From assembly GCA_030533445.1 (NCBI GenBank), contig CM060066.1, positions 38,631,235-38,695,234 on the forward strand: a stretch of DNA of 64,000 bases. Reading direction: 5' to 3'. The notes under the pieces were generated by a model, which worked only from the letters and a program-made list of their open reading frames with translations, was not told the DNA's origin and did not search any database. Position 1 is the first letter of the stretch. Every line of letters begins with the position of its first letter. Positions 1-12,419 of this stretch are shown here, one piece after another. The translations under genes and the position numbers were made by a program. The stretch is from Cyprinodon diabolis. Taxonomy: Eukaryota > Chordata > Actinopteri > Cyprinodontiformes > Cyprinodontidae.

Positions 1-1589
1 TGTTGAAAAAGAAAAAAAAACAGTCATGTGTGTAATACATTAAAAACATGCTTCAGATATGAAAATATCTTCATGTGTAACAGGTGGAAAAACATGCCAC
101 AGGTACAAACATTGTTCTGCATGTCTTCCATATGTTACATTTTGAATACATGTTTAAATGCATTTCTTTCAATTTTCATTTCGCTACAGTTATTCTTATT
201 GGTAAGCTTTGCTTTCATCAAATTTGGAACATGTAGCCACTTTCTTTAGCTTTTCAAGATGACACAGATAGTGACATACCTCCATGTTATCAAATGGGTT
301 CTACACCTTAACTTGAAGTGTTTTTTTTTTTTTTTTACCACTTTTATAAACACAACAAAGAAAGAACATTGTATGAAAGTAGTTTTCAGTTAATTGATGG
401 CTGTTTCCAGAGTACTTTTTGTTTTTACGAAAACAGAGCTTTAATTTTCTTTTCCAGTGATTTCAGAGTCAGCGATTTCTTTCTCTTAAGGACACATGGA
501 AAGCATTGCTAATGCCACCAGTAGTGGAAGGAACAAATTGTTGGAGAAGTCAGCTGCAGACCTGTAGGGACAAAAGAAAAGTGGGTTTGGAGATCTTAGT
601 TAGAACAAACAGTAATTTAAACACACAAAAAGGTGTTTTCAAATAAGTTGGAAGTGCATTTTTTTATACAGCAGACATGGAAAATGTTCCACTGACTCAT
701 TTGTTTTAATACCAGAATTTGCACATATTTGAAGAATGACTAAGAATAAGCTCTACAGCAGACTGCACTGGGTGTGGTTAGATCCTATAATCCTATCAGG
801 GCTGTCCTTGCATCTTTCATATTTTTCACTGGCAGGACAGTAAAATAAGAGCTCTCAGACGACCAATGCATTTAAGCCGTGGGTTAGAGGCATCATCAGG
901 TACCAAGCCCTAGTAGATGAACAAAAAAATTTGAAATTTGGTACAACAGAAAATACACTTCACTATATATCTGTTTGCTATCTCCACTTTCAAATCATTA
1001 CTGTCCAATTAAGAGTGTAAGCCAAATTTTTATTTTTCAAAGAGGAAGCAGCTCCTGGTTCTTTAAATACATACCACTTTATGCTTTTAGCTTGGGACTG
1101 GAACTAACTAAAAATTACTTCCAGCAGTGATAGGAAGTGCTTACTTTTTGATATGTTTATTCATTTAAAGCTATGTTCTGATCACATTTATTGGATTTGC
1201 AGTTATTTGTAAGACAAACATAAAAAGTAAGTAAAAAGGTGATTCAATTAAGAATCATAACAGCTTTTATGTTATTCACTGGCGGAACCCTCAACAATTG
1301 GATCTCTGAGTTGATCAATGTATTTAGGTGCTGGGTTGCCTTTCCTGAGAGGCATGACTTGGTTTTAAGGACAAGTTTAGCCCAAGGAAATACACAGAAT
1401 GCAAACGAAAATAGGGGGAGCACAAATTGTCTAACAAAAAGTTACAAGTTGCTTTAGCACAGGTTCGACGATTTAACAGAGATATATATTGTGTTAAAGT
1501 TTAAAGAAACTATTAAATTGTTAATACATTAACATAAACACATATGTCATACATTTAATTCACAAGTGAGATTGTTTTAAGCAAACCTG
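1..1589. other. Non-coding stretch, no gene seen
   Basis: AT-rich DNA with short homopolymer runs. The open frames here are short, low in complexity and match no family I recognise. I see no splice-bounded exon, no RNA gene and no clear repeat. Confidence 0.5.
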
Positions 1590-2011
1590 AGTGTTTCTTG
1601 TGACCTAATCCTGACCTGTTCTGCCTCTCACCACTGAGCCTGCCTGTTCCTGTTCTGATCTGTTTGCCTGACCTGTCTTCGGACTCCTGCTTGCTTCTCT
1701 GTTCTCCTGGGCTGCAGCATCTGGGACACCCTGGGCGGTGCCTGCCGCATCTTGTCAGCAGGCCACTGTCTGGATCCTACCTCATTCTCTGGGCATGGAT
1801 TGTACTCTAAACCAGGTCAGTAACTAATTTGTTCTTATCATCCTCCGTCAGGTTATCGTAATCACTAACCTGTGTTTGTTCTCTCCAGAGTTCCCTGCTC
1901 TAGACGCTCTAGCCGCTGCTACTCCCCTCTGCCAGTTTTAAATAAATGCCTTTTGAATTATGCCACCGTCTGTCTAGCCTGAATACTGGGTCCTCTGCTC
2001 TGAGTCCTGAC
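1590..2011. repeat. Dispersed repeat, possibly an LTR or retroelement end
   Basis: A CT-rich segment of markedly different composition from its AT-rich flanks. It is rich in short CCTG-type words, carries an internal AATAAA signal near 1940 and ends in CCTGACAG. Teleost retroelement 3' ends and solo LTRs often look like this, but I see neither target duplications nor a second copy in the window, so the class is a guess. Confidence 0.3.
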
Positions 2012-3400
2012 AGTAATTGTTTTATAGTATTGTGGCCCTATTCATCCTCCATATAGATAAGATATATTATTTCAAATGCAGTACTTTTAAACCAATTCAA
2101 TAAATGAGATAATGATTCATAAATCTTTCCTAACTTCATTTTAAAACCATTTTAGATAGCTATTTTGTTAATGTAATCACTACTCTTACTCATTAGAGCT
2201 TTGGAAGTTAGTGACCCTTTCCTTAGACTTACCCTTCCAATAGTGCTTTATCTTCTTTCTCTCCCTGTGTTCCTCTGTCTTGATCCCTACAAGTCAATAT
2301 GGAAGTGATTATTCATGTATATCTCCATCATCAACCATCGATGATAATCTTACATGAATAATTTCAGTTCTTTTTTGACATTGTGGAAGCATCTGTGTGT
2401 GAAGTGAGAAACAGTTAATGTTTCAGAAGGAAGTCCCCCCAGATATAGCAAAATGATGCACACTTGGCTCTATAAACAACCAGGGCCTTCAAAATGCATT
2501 TTAGGATAATTAATAGCCTAAGCAGCGTTCCCTTGAAGCTGGATCATAACTGTAAGAGAGCCATGAGAGATAAGAATTTATCCTGTTATCAAGGGACTGG
2601 AATTAATTAATTGTTAGAAGTGGGTGGTTTGTTTGCTCATTTTAATCCCTCAAAATCTGTTCTCCTAGTTAATATTCCTCAATAATAGGTAAAACATATC
2701 TTGTCTAAAATTATAACCACCATCTTTGGTGCAGAATTAGCATAATATTTTTGTTCCAAAGAAATTTAAAGAAAGAAATCCAAAAAACACGCAGCAGAAC
2801 ATAACGGTGAGATTAAACGCAAACACAACACCATGTCATCTGTTGCTGGAGACAAAACCCCCAGACCAAGGGTGTAACTTTGTGATAAAAGCTGGTGGGG
2901 ACACCTGGGGGGTGGGTCAACCTGAACGCTTTCATAACGAATAACAGCTGATTCCGATGCCAAAATCGATATATCATGCATTCCTAGAATTACAACTGCA
3001 ATTCTATCCATCCGTCCAGAAAATTATGGATATGCTGCATTTTAAATACAGCACAACATATCTTTTTCTTGTAAACTTTCTGGTAAACTTGAAGATATAT
3101 TTTTAGTGCATGTTGCATATCCCAGTAAAATTCTTTCACCTTTAAATCTGCAGCTCTCCCTGCTTCTTTCTGAGCTCTGTTTAAAAAGATTTATGTACCC
3201 CTTTACTAATATAATGATGCGAGAAACAAAATTTCAAGATATGTAGAAGCTCTGCAGTCTGATTCTGTCTATTCAATAAGAAAACATTTTAACCTGTAAC
3301 TGTGAGTCATGGTCCTCTGAGAAGCCCAGCTAGTTTTAAACTAGTAAAGAGGAACAAAATAAGTTTTCTCAAGCTTCTTGCATTATATTACAAACTTGTA
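2012..3400. other. Non-coding stretch, no gene seen
   Basis: AT-rich sequence without a recognisable exon, repeat or RNA gene. A short minus-strand open frame at 2766-3011 has no family resemblance and is treated as chance. Confidence 0.45.
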
Positions 3401-3409
3401 TAAATTTAC

Positions 3410-4215
3410 AATCTGTCGCGAACCAGTTTTGCTGGTATGCTTCTGCACCATCGGTCTGGAATTTCTAGGGGCGCACAGCAGTTTCCTGCCAAAGCGCAAG
3501 GGGGAGCCTATTTGAGAACTCGCAAGAACTTCGGCGGATGTTCACGAGAACTTCGGCGGCACCGGCGGGAGTGTTTATCTTCCAAAACAAGTCTCCAAGA
3601 TATCACTGTAACGGAGATGGATCTAGATTTGCTAGACATTGAAGGGGAACAGGTTCTGTTAATGGAGTTGGCCAAAAAAACGATTAACCTTTCATCGTAG
3701 TTGTCCACTGTAGTTGTTCCTCGGTTTTTAAAATGGTGCGCCCCAGCACCAAATAGAGAAGGACGACCACACAGACAGCCGGAAATGCATACCACCGACC
3801 AATCACAGCTGTTTTTTGTCTGCGCACTTCTGCTTGAGGTCTGTGCGGGTTTGCAACTGTCCGACGGGTAGTCAGGTTTTTTTTTAGATGCGCGATAACG
3901 GTTGCAGAACCTCTGGCAGGTGGCGTGGTCGCGCACAGAGACAGATTTGACGGTTGCAGAGTAGAGGCTATGCGTCAGAAGCATAAATCGGCCTTTAAGG
4001 TTGATTCCTTACTGCTATCATCTCAATTCCATTGCCATGCAGGGGATAAAAACAACAACTGGTTAGCCAGACGAACAACGACACTAAAGACTCCCCATTA
4101 CAAAGACATGGGTCAGTTTTGGGTTCATTTACAAGCCAACAACGACCCTAATGGCTCCCCATTAAAAAGGAGTGGACATGTTTTTTGGTTCAATTTGCAT
4201 GTTTTCTAAGCCATG
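3410..4215. repeat. Unclassified GC-richer block, probable DNA transposon relic
   Basis: This block is richer in CpG than its surroundings and holds overlapping short open frames on both strands (3437-3700 plus, 3508-3984 minus), none like a known protein. The CpG-rich stretch around 3840-3990 resembles teleost DNA-transposon ends as I remember them, but I found no inverted terminal repeats or target duplication. It could also be an old promoter region. Confidence 0.3.
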
Positions 4216-5148
4216 ACAAGACTTTTGTTGGGCTACCCTATAAAGCCTGGAACTTAACGCTAATTCAGACATCTTGAATTGAGAAAGCTTCCTGGATGGG
4301 AAGCAAAACGTCTTCAAACTTGGAAAACAAAGTCCAATGGATTGTTTTTTTTGTTTTTTTTTACTTTTTTAGAATGACTATGACCTAGATGACTGATAAT
4401 CTTCATCAGCATAATGTTTTGAAAACTTTAAATTTCTCCTTCATTTACTGTATTGCACCCAATTTCTTTGACGTTTTAAAACAGCAAATAGGCTACAAGC
4501 TGTAAAGTGTGGGCGGTGGGGGGTTGGGACGGGTCGAAGAGGAGGGGGCAGGGGGATTTGGATTGAAGTCCTAGTTGGTGCAACTTAAAAAAAAAGTCCC
4601 TGAATGCGGGTATATTTTGGAAGATAACAGTACTATATCAACACTGAATCTTTCCACTCCTGCTTCCTAAATTCCTGAGCTGCAGTCAGCTTGACTGTGT
4701 GCTCTATGCTAAGAGAAGTTATCAGGAAAGACTGTTAGTCTTTATGAACAATTCCAAAGGTTGGTTAACCCCTCACTGATAGAGCTCCCTTTTGCTATGA
4801 AGCAAAGGGAAACTGACAAATATTATTAACCAAGATATTACCATATTTTAGATAATAGAGACAGTTTATGTTTGTTTATTTAAACTCATACTGGATTTCT
4901 CAACTGTGTTTTTTACTAAGAACAAAAAAAAAAAAAAACAGGAATTAAATTAAAAACCAACATATTTTGTGGTGGGTGGGTATATTTAAGTGAGGCTCAA
5001 TATAGGCTCGTTAGATGTCCAGAAACATTCAGTATTGTATGTTAACTACCTTTATTGCACTAAGGTAAAGATCCCATGGATAATTCTGAGGTTTTTACTG
5101 TGTTTTAATGTGGATATCTGTTGAACTTTGATGAGGAAGCAGTTCGTC
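4216..5148. other. Non-coding stretch downstream of the ADP-ribosyltransferase-like gene
   Basis: This is the 3' flank of the minus-strand gene that ends near 5149. It has a G-rich run at 4509-4555 and an A17 tract at 4924-4940. If the gene's last exon is spliced (see its entry), a final short exon should lie here; a weak candidate with a minus-strand acceptor lies near 4710, but I would not call it. Confidence 0.4.
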
Positions 5149-6012
5149 TTACCTTGAAAACATGATACAGTTGTGGTTGCTTCTCAGAGCAGAATGGGCC
5201 AAGACCACTTCAATGAACTCATCACCATCACTATTCCCCTTTTTAGCTACGGTCTCTACGGTGAAGACTTCAGCCGGAGATAGGAGTATTTTACCAAGTT
5301 TTCTCTGACAAAGCTGGTCCCCCAGGTCGACGTAGAAGCAAGTTTTTATTTTAAGAACAACTTGGTCTGCATAATCAGTAAATCCCAAGTCTGTTTCAGC
5401 CACGAGGAAACTTGCAAACCTTACACTTGAGCTTGGTTCTTGTTTTTTTTGGTTCTCCTGGACTAAATATACCTCCTTGCATTCCTTTGGCTTCAACAAC
5501 TTCATGGAATCCATCAGTAGGAAATGAAGGGCCTTGAAATGAAAGTCATTTTCATATGTGGTAACATTTGTCATCATCATCTCCACTGCATTATTCAGCT
5601 CCTTAATAAAGTCTCTATCCCCGTAGTGGTAGACGGACAGGGCAGAGGTGTGCTCTTTATTTCCTCCAGGGATCTTTGATGAACAATTTATTCTTGCTTT
5701 CTCTTGCTCCCATTTGTTCCAAGCTTTCTGCAGTTTTTCACTTTTGCCAAGCTCTTGATCCAGAAGGTCCGGATTAAACTTCTCCATGGCTTCTTCACGG
5801 CATCCATCATAGAGATCATCAATAACAGCAGAGGATGCATTCAGCAGTTTTGACGTACTGAGATTAACCTTAAAAATAAATGATTACATGGTGAAAGGAT
5901 TTTATGGAAATCTCTGGTTTTAAACAGTTCCTGAAAAAAAAAACACACTTACTTGGCTGTAGAAAGACAACCCAGTCAGTAAAACCAGACGAATTCTTTC
6001 CCAGGAAAGCAT
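5149..6012 (-). CDS. Ecto-ADP-ribosyltransferase-like protein, probably catalytically dead
   Basis: Two coding exons are visible: 6012-5953 (20 codons, a hydrophobic signal peptide starting MLSWERIRLVLLTG) and 5868-5149. The intron is GT-AG and leaves the frame intact, giving about 259 aa. Family marks are DDLYDGC at about 36-42, ALSVYHYGD at about 96-104, FHFKALHFLL at about 129-138, VRFASF at 169-174, SPAEVFTV at about 217-224 and a late Cys in NHNC at about 251-254. Together they fit the vertebrate ART family, secreted or GPI-anchored enzymes that move ADP-ribose from NAD+ to arginine. The R-S-EXE catalytic residues appear missing: the usual YRG is YLV, the STS after the FxSF strand is VAE, and the acidic pair before the EVF strand is LGK. 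The TAA at 5149-5151 overlaps a good donor (AAG|gtaaga), so a further C-terminal exon is possible. An acceptor at 6036-6037 suggests an upstream non-coding exon. Confidence 0.82.
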
Positions 6013-6421
6013 GTTAGGCAGCGGAGTTCTTTAAACTGCAGGAACAGAAAGAAAACCGTCCTTACTAAGTTAGAATGAAACACATCTGAATTTTAATCAA
6101 ATGCCAAGTTCTTAAGAGCTACAAATGATCATAAATCTGATTTCCCAAGCCATGCAGCTAAATGTACAAAGAGACTTACATACCTCAAGGAATTTGAAGA
6201 AAAACTGAAGGGTAACTTTAAGGATCCTTTTTATGAACCTCAAACTACAGTGGACTGATTGCTTTTGCAGAGCTGTGGGAATACTTATCTACTGATGTAA
6301 CTCCCTACTTTTTCCTGTGGAAGGAAACCCGGTTAACAACACACAGAGCTGCTGTTCCAGAATTTGTCTTCTCACGGGAAAGAATCTCTTCAAAAGTATT
6401 TAAACACTCCCTTGAGACATT

Positions 6422-6561
<140 letters not shown>

Positions 6562-6877
6562 TCCTGCTGATCAGTGCAGTTCTAATAAGAGGGTATAAAG
6601 TTATAACACAATGCATTAAAGTAAAACATAAACAGAATCAAATTACAGGTTATTTTATTTTCTTTTTTTTTGCAAAATGAAAGTAAACATCTGTGCATGA
6701 TGGAAAATTAAACTCAGTCCTTTTCCCAGAATCCTTTATCAATTATTAAAAACACTTGATTTACAGATGCAGGTAAATCTTGGTAAGTTAGTTGTTTTAT
6801 TGTAAGAAAAGATAATTAGCAGAACTCAGGAGGCTGCAAATTATTTGAGGGTACCTTTTTTTGTCTATCCTATTTCA

Positions 6878-7095
6878 ACGGGGGGAGAGTGGTTAGGGCA
6901 TAGGGCTTGGAATTGTGAGTTCAAAACCCACTCCCACAGACTGCCACTCTGGGTCTCTGAGCAAGACCCTTAACCCCTGATTGCTCCCCGGGTGCTGCAC
7001 AGTGGCAGCCCACTGCTCCTCAAAGGGGATGGGTTAAATGCAGAGAGTTAATTTCTCCATTGTGAGATCAATAAAGTTCAATTAAATTTAATTAA
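6878..7095 (+). repeat. tRNA-derived SINE, copy 1
   Basis: The head carries an A-box-like GTGGTTAGGGC and a B-box-like GTTCAAAACCC. The body is shared with the copies at 8718, 25317 and 42622 (ACTGCCACTCTGGGT, CCCCGGGTGC, GGGATGGGTTAAATGCAGAG), and the end is an AATAAAGTTCAATT tail. The four related copies in one window establish a dispersed family. The pol III boxes are read by eye. Confidence 0.75.
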
Positions 7096-7867
7096 AAGAG
7101 TTCTTCATCACTAAATTAAGTTTCATGTACACTGATCAACTTAGATGGCACAATTTGTACAAACATTTATTCATTTTTTTAGTGTGAATCTTTTACCCAA
7201 CTAGAAAAAAAAAATAACGTAGAAACTAAAAAAAAGGTTGGATAAAAAGAAATCTATTGGATTAGAAAACATCGCTTTTCCCAACTGTTTTTTTCTTCAT
7301 AAATACATTTTATTTTGAAAAAAGCTATACAGGAAATGGATAAGCGGATGATACCATTCGTGAATGAGAGGGCTATAAACGAAAATTGTGTTACACCGAC
7401 AAAATAACTGACTTACATGAATTTTTGTTTTGTTTTGTTTTAATTATTGACAAGGTAATGATAGAATAAAGCTAGAGTACCTATGATTCAGTCCGAGTTG
7501 AATGTTTTCAGGTAACCCCCCCGAGTTCGGAAAGTCCATTTCCGGTTTTTGAAGCGCTAAAACATAAACAGCTGATTTTTACATTCTGTTTAGAACTAGA
7601 CATTTTCTCCATAAATACACCGTCTTTGAACCAAACAGCGAAGAAAAACAAAGAGGAAATACACAGGTTCTTTTTTCAACTTGGCACAATTATGAAAACA
7701 ATAAGATACATGTTTTAAAAAAAAATATATTCTCACATTAAGGAAAAACCTGCAATAAACTAAAATTGAATATATTTATTCAAAACCTTTTATTTTCACT
7801 GCTTTCCTAACCTTTCCCCCTCGGGTTATTTTTATATGGTTTTTATTTTAATTTTTATTTTAACAGG
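7096..7867. other. primpol: Upstream region of primpol
   Basis: AT-rich DNA with an intergenic character. A possible acceptor (tttaacag) at 7860-7867 lies 92 bp before the primpol start codon, so the coding start is probably in the second exon and a non-coding first exon lies upstream. I could not place that exon or its promoter. CpG-bearing sequence around 7490-7560 and 7610-7640 is the most promoter-like part. Confidence 0.4.
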
Positions 7868-7959
7868 GTTATGTTTTGAAAACGGAGGGTTGGTGCTACA
7901 AGTCCTCTGTTTTTTGCAGGCTCGTTGAATTGCATGAAAGTGATCAGCTGGACCTTAGA

Positions 7960-10900
7960 ATGAGCAAGTGGGGAGACCGGTTGAAGAAAGTGGAGCAGCT
8001 TGCTCAGTCCTTCCAGCAGAACCCCCTGACGACGCCCTACAAACCCCGACTGTGGCCCCTCCAGCCCTCCTCTGTCTGGAAACTCTTCCCTCGGCAGAGC
8101 CTGGCCATCAGCTTTGCTCAAAGCTGTAGAGAGGCACGGCCTTCATGAGCAACATGCAGCTTCTTTTCATTGTGTGAAGCTAAAACAGCTAACGTCTGTC
8201 GTTATGTTGTCAACAGGCCGTCCATGTTTTTGCCCTTGAAAAAGAAAAGGCTTCACATGGTCAGAGAATCTTTCTGGTCACCAGTTACAGCGAGCTGTGG
8301 CATTATTACAGGTTAGGTCACGTTTTTGCTTCAGTTGCTGTTGTTTTTGTAATTCATTTAATTACTTATTACCTCTACATTTTTTTAGGGTCTACCCCCA
8401 GTCCTTGATGCATTGTTATGAGGTGATACCAGAGCGGGCAGTTTGCAAGCTTTACTTTGACTTGGAGTTTCACAAACCCTCAAACCAAGGATGTGACGGG
8501 ACATCAATGGTCTCTCTGCTTATTCAGGTTGGTGATATTTTTAATCATAAATCAAACATGACAGTCTGTTATCTTCTATATCATGTAGCTTTTGTCAAGG
8601 TCTTTCTAACTATGGAGATTTTATATGTTTTTGCAGAACCCTTAAAGTTATTTGTTAGATTATTTTCTTATTTAGTTGCTTTAAAAAGAGAATAAGCATG
8701 CAATTGGAGTTTTGTTCCCCAATGGGGAGTGGTGGCATAGAGCTTTAAATCCTTTCGTTCTGCGTTCGGGCCCCACTCCCACAGACTGCCACACTGCTTC
8801 CCGAGTGCCAAACAATGGCAGCCCACTGCTCTTCAAGGGGATGGGTTAAATGTAGAGAGTTCATGTCATTGCTCTGTACTTGTGACAGTGTAATGACAAT
8901 AAAAAAAACCTGGGAAAATAATTACTGAAGCAATATTTGGTCTAAAGTGACTTAATGCTGCTACTTGACATATAAACCAGGAGTGTTGTTTCCTTCCTAA
9001 GGATGCACATAATGATATCCCTTGGCCAAATTATTCAGTTCACCCCAGTAGAAACTCATTATAAACTTCTGAAATGCCTCCCAACTTACATAGCTTACAT
9101 TCAACATGTCAGTAAAATTCCTCTGAAATGTTGTTTCATATTGACATGATAGCATAAAAAAGTCCTGCACATCCTTGCTACAAGGGACCTGTTTTAACAC
9201 ATCTCCAAGGAGCTGCATAGGATTCATACCAGGTGACTAGACTAAACGCCAATTCAAGATAAGATTAGGTTTAAAAGGTCAGATCCTCAGTATGTATAAA
9301 GAGATGGTCCTGCTATGTTACTTGAACTCGGATCAACTGGTACAAAGAGGCCTAAATGTCCCTCCACACCATTATACACCCACCAGCAGCAGCCTGGTCC
9401 AGTGATGTAATTGACACCAGCGTGGTATTTCTGTCCACACAGCTGCAGCTCACTGAATAGTATCTCTTTTTTGTATAGGCTATTCTCTTTAAACTCATGA
9501 TCAGCTGTTCCAGAAATATTCAGAAAAAATGTTTCTTAAATTTCAATTTCCCATCTTTGAAATACTGCAAGATGTCTGATTTGCTGTCTGTGGGAACACT
9601 CAGGTTAACAGATATACCTAATAAAGTGGCCTCTGAGTGTCCAAACGTGGACTTTGTTGTTGTGTTGACAGTATGTCTGTGAAAAGTTGATGGAGGTTTA
9701 TGGGATTGAATGCTCTGTGAAAAACGTCCTGAACCTTGACTCCAGCACGGATGACAAGTTTAGTCGCCATCTTATCTTCATGCTACAAAACGCAGCTTTT
9801 AAAGACAACCTCCATGTCGGTATGTTCAGCCCCACAAGAAAACCATGATATTTATTTTTTCTTTTGCATATTGGTGTATTTTTACTCATGTTCCTTTATT
9901 TCTTTTAGGTAGATTCATCCATACTATTCTTCAGCCCATCATCACCAAACTCAGAAGTGAAAGAGACGTGTCACAGGAGGACAACAGTAAACAGTCAGTT
10001 TTCTTTTTTTATGGCTTTTTTTATTGAAATATATTTTGGTTTGTCATCAGTTAGTGTAATTCTTGCGCAGAGCGCTTGTGTCTGAGGTGGATCAAAGTCC
10101 AGATATGAAGAGGAGAAAACAGGAAGAGAGAGACCTCAGCTTCCTGATGGTGAAAAACAAGGATGGTCATAAATGTCTTTTTGTTGATCTGGGTGAGTGT
10201 GTGGTTTTAAAACGAAAATATTAATTTGTGCTAAATGTGTGTTTAATCATTGTTATTTATTATTGACCAAAAAAAAAGTTTGTTGGCATAAAATTGAAGA
10301 AAAAAAAATCAAGTTTCTCAAACTTTGTTTCCAGTTTTAAAGAGTGACAGGACATCTTTTATTTTCAGTTTTTCTTTTTGGTGGGGGGCACTATTGATAA
10401 ATAACTTTTCCCGTTTCAAACATTTTGATTTGAATTCACACAAACAGGTGTGTACACCAGGAACAGGAACTTTCGGCTGTACAAGTCCTCTAAGGTGGGG
10501 AGAAACGCTGCATTCACTGTGGCTCCGGACAACCAGTTTGCTGCCAAACCTGCAAAAGGAATGTCTGTTGAGGAAAGTGTATTCTTTGCCTCTTTGGTGT
10601 GTAATATTAGGTACGTGCCAGTTTTTCGTAATGCTTTGAAAATTTTTTCTTAGCTAATTTCTTTGGACATGCTCTCGACTTTCTTTTCAGTTTCACGGGC
10701 CAGAGGATTCTAACGTGGGACGCCCCAGAAAAAAAAGAGGCTGAACCCCCAACGCCTCACTGCCAGCAGGGATCTGATTCAAATCCAGGTAACTCTAAAT
10801 GTGACAATATTTCCTTTCTGCCTACCATCCAAGTCATTATGCCATCTGCTTGGTAATAATGCATTCTGCTACAACAGTAAAGTTAAAATACAGTTTTTCC

Positions 10901-12419
10901 TTGTGTAATCTCAAAAATGAAAAATAATAAATAATGTTTGTTTTCTAGACCATACCAGTTTATTTTGTTGTGTATACATACATTCATACATTGTACAGAT
11001 TGTCCTTGGTTTTACTTTTAATCTTTTTTTTCTATCTGAATGCTTTGGATTCCAAACATCTCCCGGTTTTTTTCTTACAGGAGCACTGTCTGGCTGCCTG
11101 TCTTCTCCGTACCAAGAAGTGGACAACTTTGTGTTAACCTTGGTCAGAAAGGATGGGGTTCGGGGAAGTAAGGGAATATTCAGTCTTTAAAATGTCTCAT
11201 TCCTGCCGCAGGGTACGTCAGACATAGTATTAAGATTTTATTTCAGGTTTTGCTTTATGTATTTGTACTCGTCGTTTTCCGGGGAGCAGCTGAGAGGATT
11301 GGGCAACAGGCTCCGGCCTCGCTTTGCTTTTATTCTTTCTTAAATTTCAATGCTTGGTCTTTGTTTGGTTTAATTAGTGTAATTATCTTGTAAGTGTAGA
11401 GGACTATTACATTATTACAATGTCACAATGCCTGTGTTTTTATAATAAAAATACATAATATATTTTTTAGGGACTTGTATATGATTAAAAATGTCTTAAT
11501 GCATTGATTATGCCACAAACATGACCTAGAGTCATTAGAATAAAATCATTAAAGATTATGTTTTTATTTAGGATATTTTAGATTTTTTTTTCCCTGATAA
11601 ACTGACTTGTTTCCAGGCAATTTTTTTAAATCTGAATCTGCCTTGTGCTCAAATTGCTTCCTGGTCTCGGCAGGCATTCGAAGATGGAGCTACTTTGCTG
11701 CAGAGCAGCTTCTTGTCTATGACATTGCCAAATACCGCTGGTGTGAGAACGTGGGAAGGTTTCATAAGAGCAACAACATCATGTGTGCACCACATTTTGC
11801 CTCCAGTTCTTCTGAAAGCTCCCTAGTTTTCTTTTCTTCTGACTCCCCCCGCCTCCTTCTCCTTTGCAGGATTGTTGTAGACCTGAAAGAAGAAGTCTGG
11901 TACCAGAAGTGTCATGATCCAGACTGCAGGATCTTCCGGTCCTCCAGTAAGTGGTGACCTTTAATCACATTATCTGCAAAATTTCTAAATAAAGCATTTT
12001 TAGGAAAAAAAAAAAAAGAAGTTGTAAACTGGTGCACTCCTGCAGGTTTTCCACTGCCACAAGAGATCTGCGTCAGCTACATCCTGACTCTGGTTAGTTC
12101 ATGTCAATAACTAAAGATTGAGAAATTAAAATCTCTGGTTATTTGTACTCAAGAACAGCCTCCATAAATAGTGAGCATGTCTGCTTTCATCTGACAGGAT
12201 GAGGACGATCAGGCCTATTTAATGGACGACACTGGAAACATCGAGCCCAGTCAGGCCTCAAATGGCTCCGTCTGTACGGTAGAGGAGACTCCTGAAGATG
12301 TGTGGGGAAAAGAGCAGGACGAGCAGGAGTATTTGAAGAGCCTGAATGACTTTGAAGAAAACAGTGTAGAGATCTCTGACCAGCTTCTCCTCACATGTGT
12401 GGCAGACTTTGACTCCTAG
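7960..12419 (+). CDS. primpol: DNA-directed primase/polymerase PrimPol
   Basis: Archaeo-eukaryotic primase that restarts stalled replication by repriming past lesions, in nucleus and mitochondria. Coding exons: 7960-8133, 8217-8311, 8389-8527, 9672-9819, 9909-9993, 10071-10192, 10448-10610, 10691-10788, 11081-11167, 11674-11782, 11870-11946, 12046-12092, 12198-12419. They total 1566 nt, so 521 aa against 560 in human. The metal-binding motif FDLEF gives D114 and E116, the SRH motif gives S167 and H169, and LFVDLG gives D253, matching the human catalytic residues. The zinc finger is C394, H401, C421, C426, with the human spacing of 7, 20 and 5. The tail is acidic (EDVWGKEQDEQEY onward), as in the human RPA-binding region, but the individual RPA motifs are not clear. 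Start: MSKWGDRLKK aligns with the human N-terminus; upstream methionine codons fit less well. The first coding intron appears to be GC-AG. AATAAA lies at 12587-12592. Confidence 0.97.
8718..8908 (+). repeat. tRNA-derived SINE, copy 2, in a primpol intron
   Basis: Shares the body words CCCACTCCCACAGACTGCCA, AATGGCAGCCCACTGCTC and GGGATGGGTTAAATG with the copy at 6878. It ends in a TGTAATGACAATAAAA tail, a different 3' variant that is also seen in the copy at 42622. The head is degraded. Confidence 0.7.
9240..9645. mobile_element. Tc1-like transposon relic in a primpol intron
   Basis: The segment 9613-9641 (CCTAATAAAGTGGCC followed by GAGTG) matches my memory of the terminal repeat of a common teleost Tc1-like family. 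Read on the minus strand, 9360-9425 resembles part of its coding region. No open frame remains and the opposite end was not found. It lies just before the primpol exon at 9672. Confidence 0.45.

Noticed and set aside
3508..3984. 158-codon minus-strand frame
   Set aside because: It overlaps frames on the plus strand, has no domain or splice continuation, and lies in a block that looks like transposon debris.
4640..4720. Candidate terminal exon of the ART-like gene with a minus-strand acceptor near 4710
   Set aside because: It would add about 18 in-frame codons before a stop but has no hydrophobic anchor or family resemblance, so support is too weak for a call.
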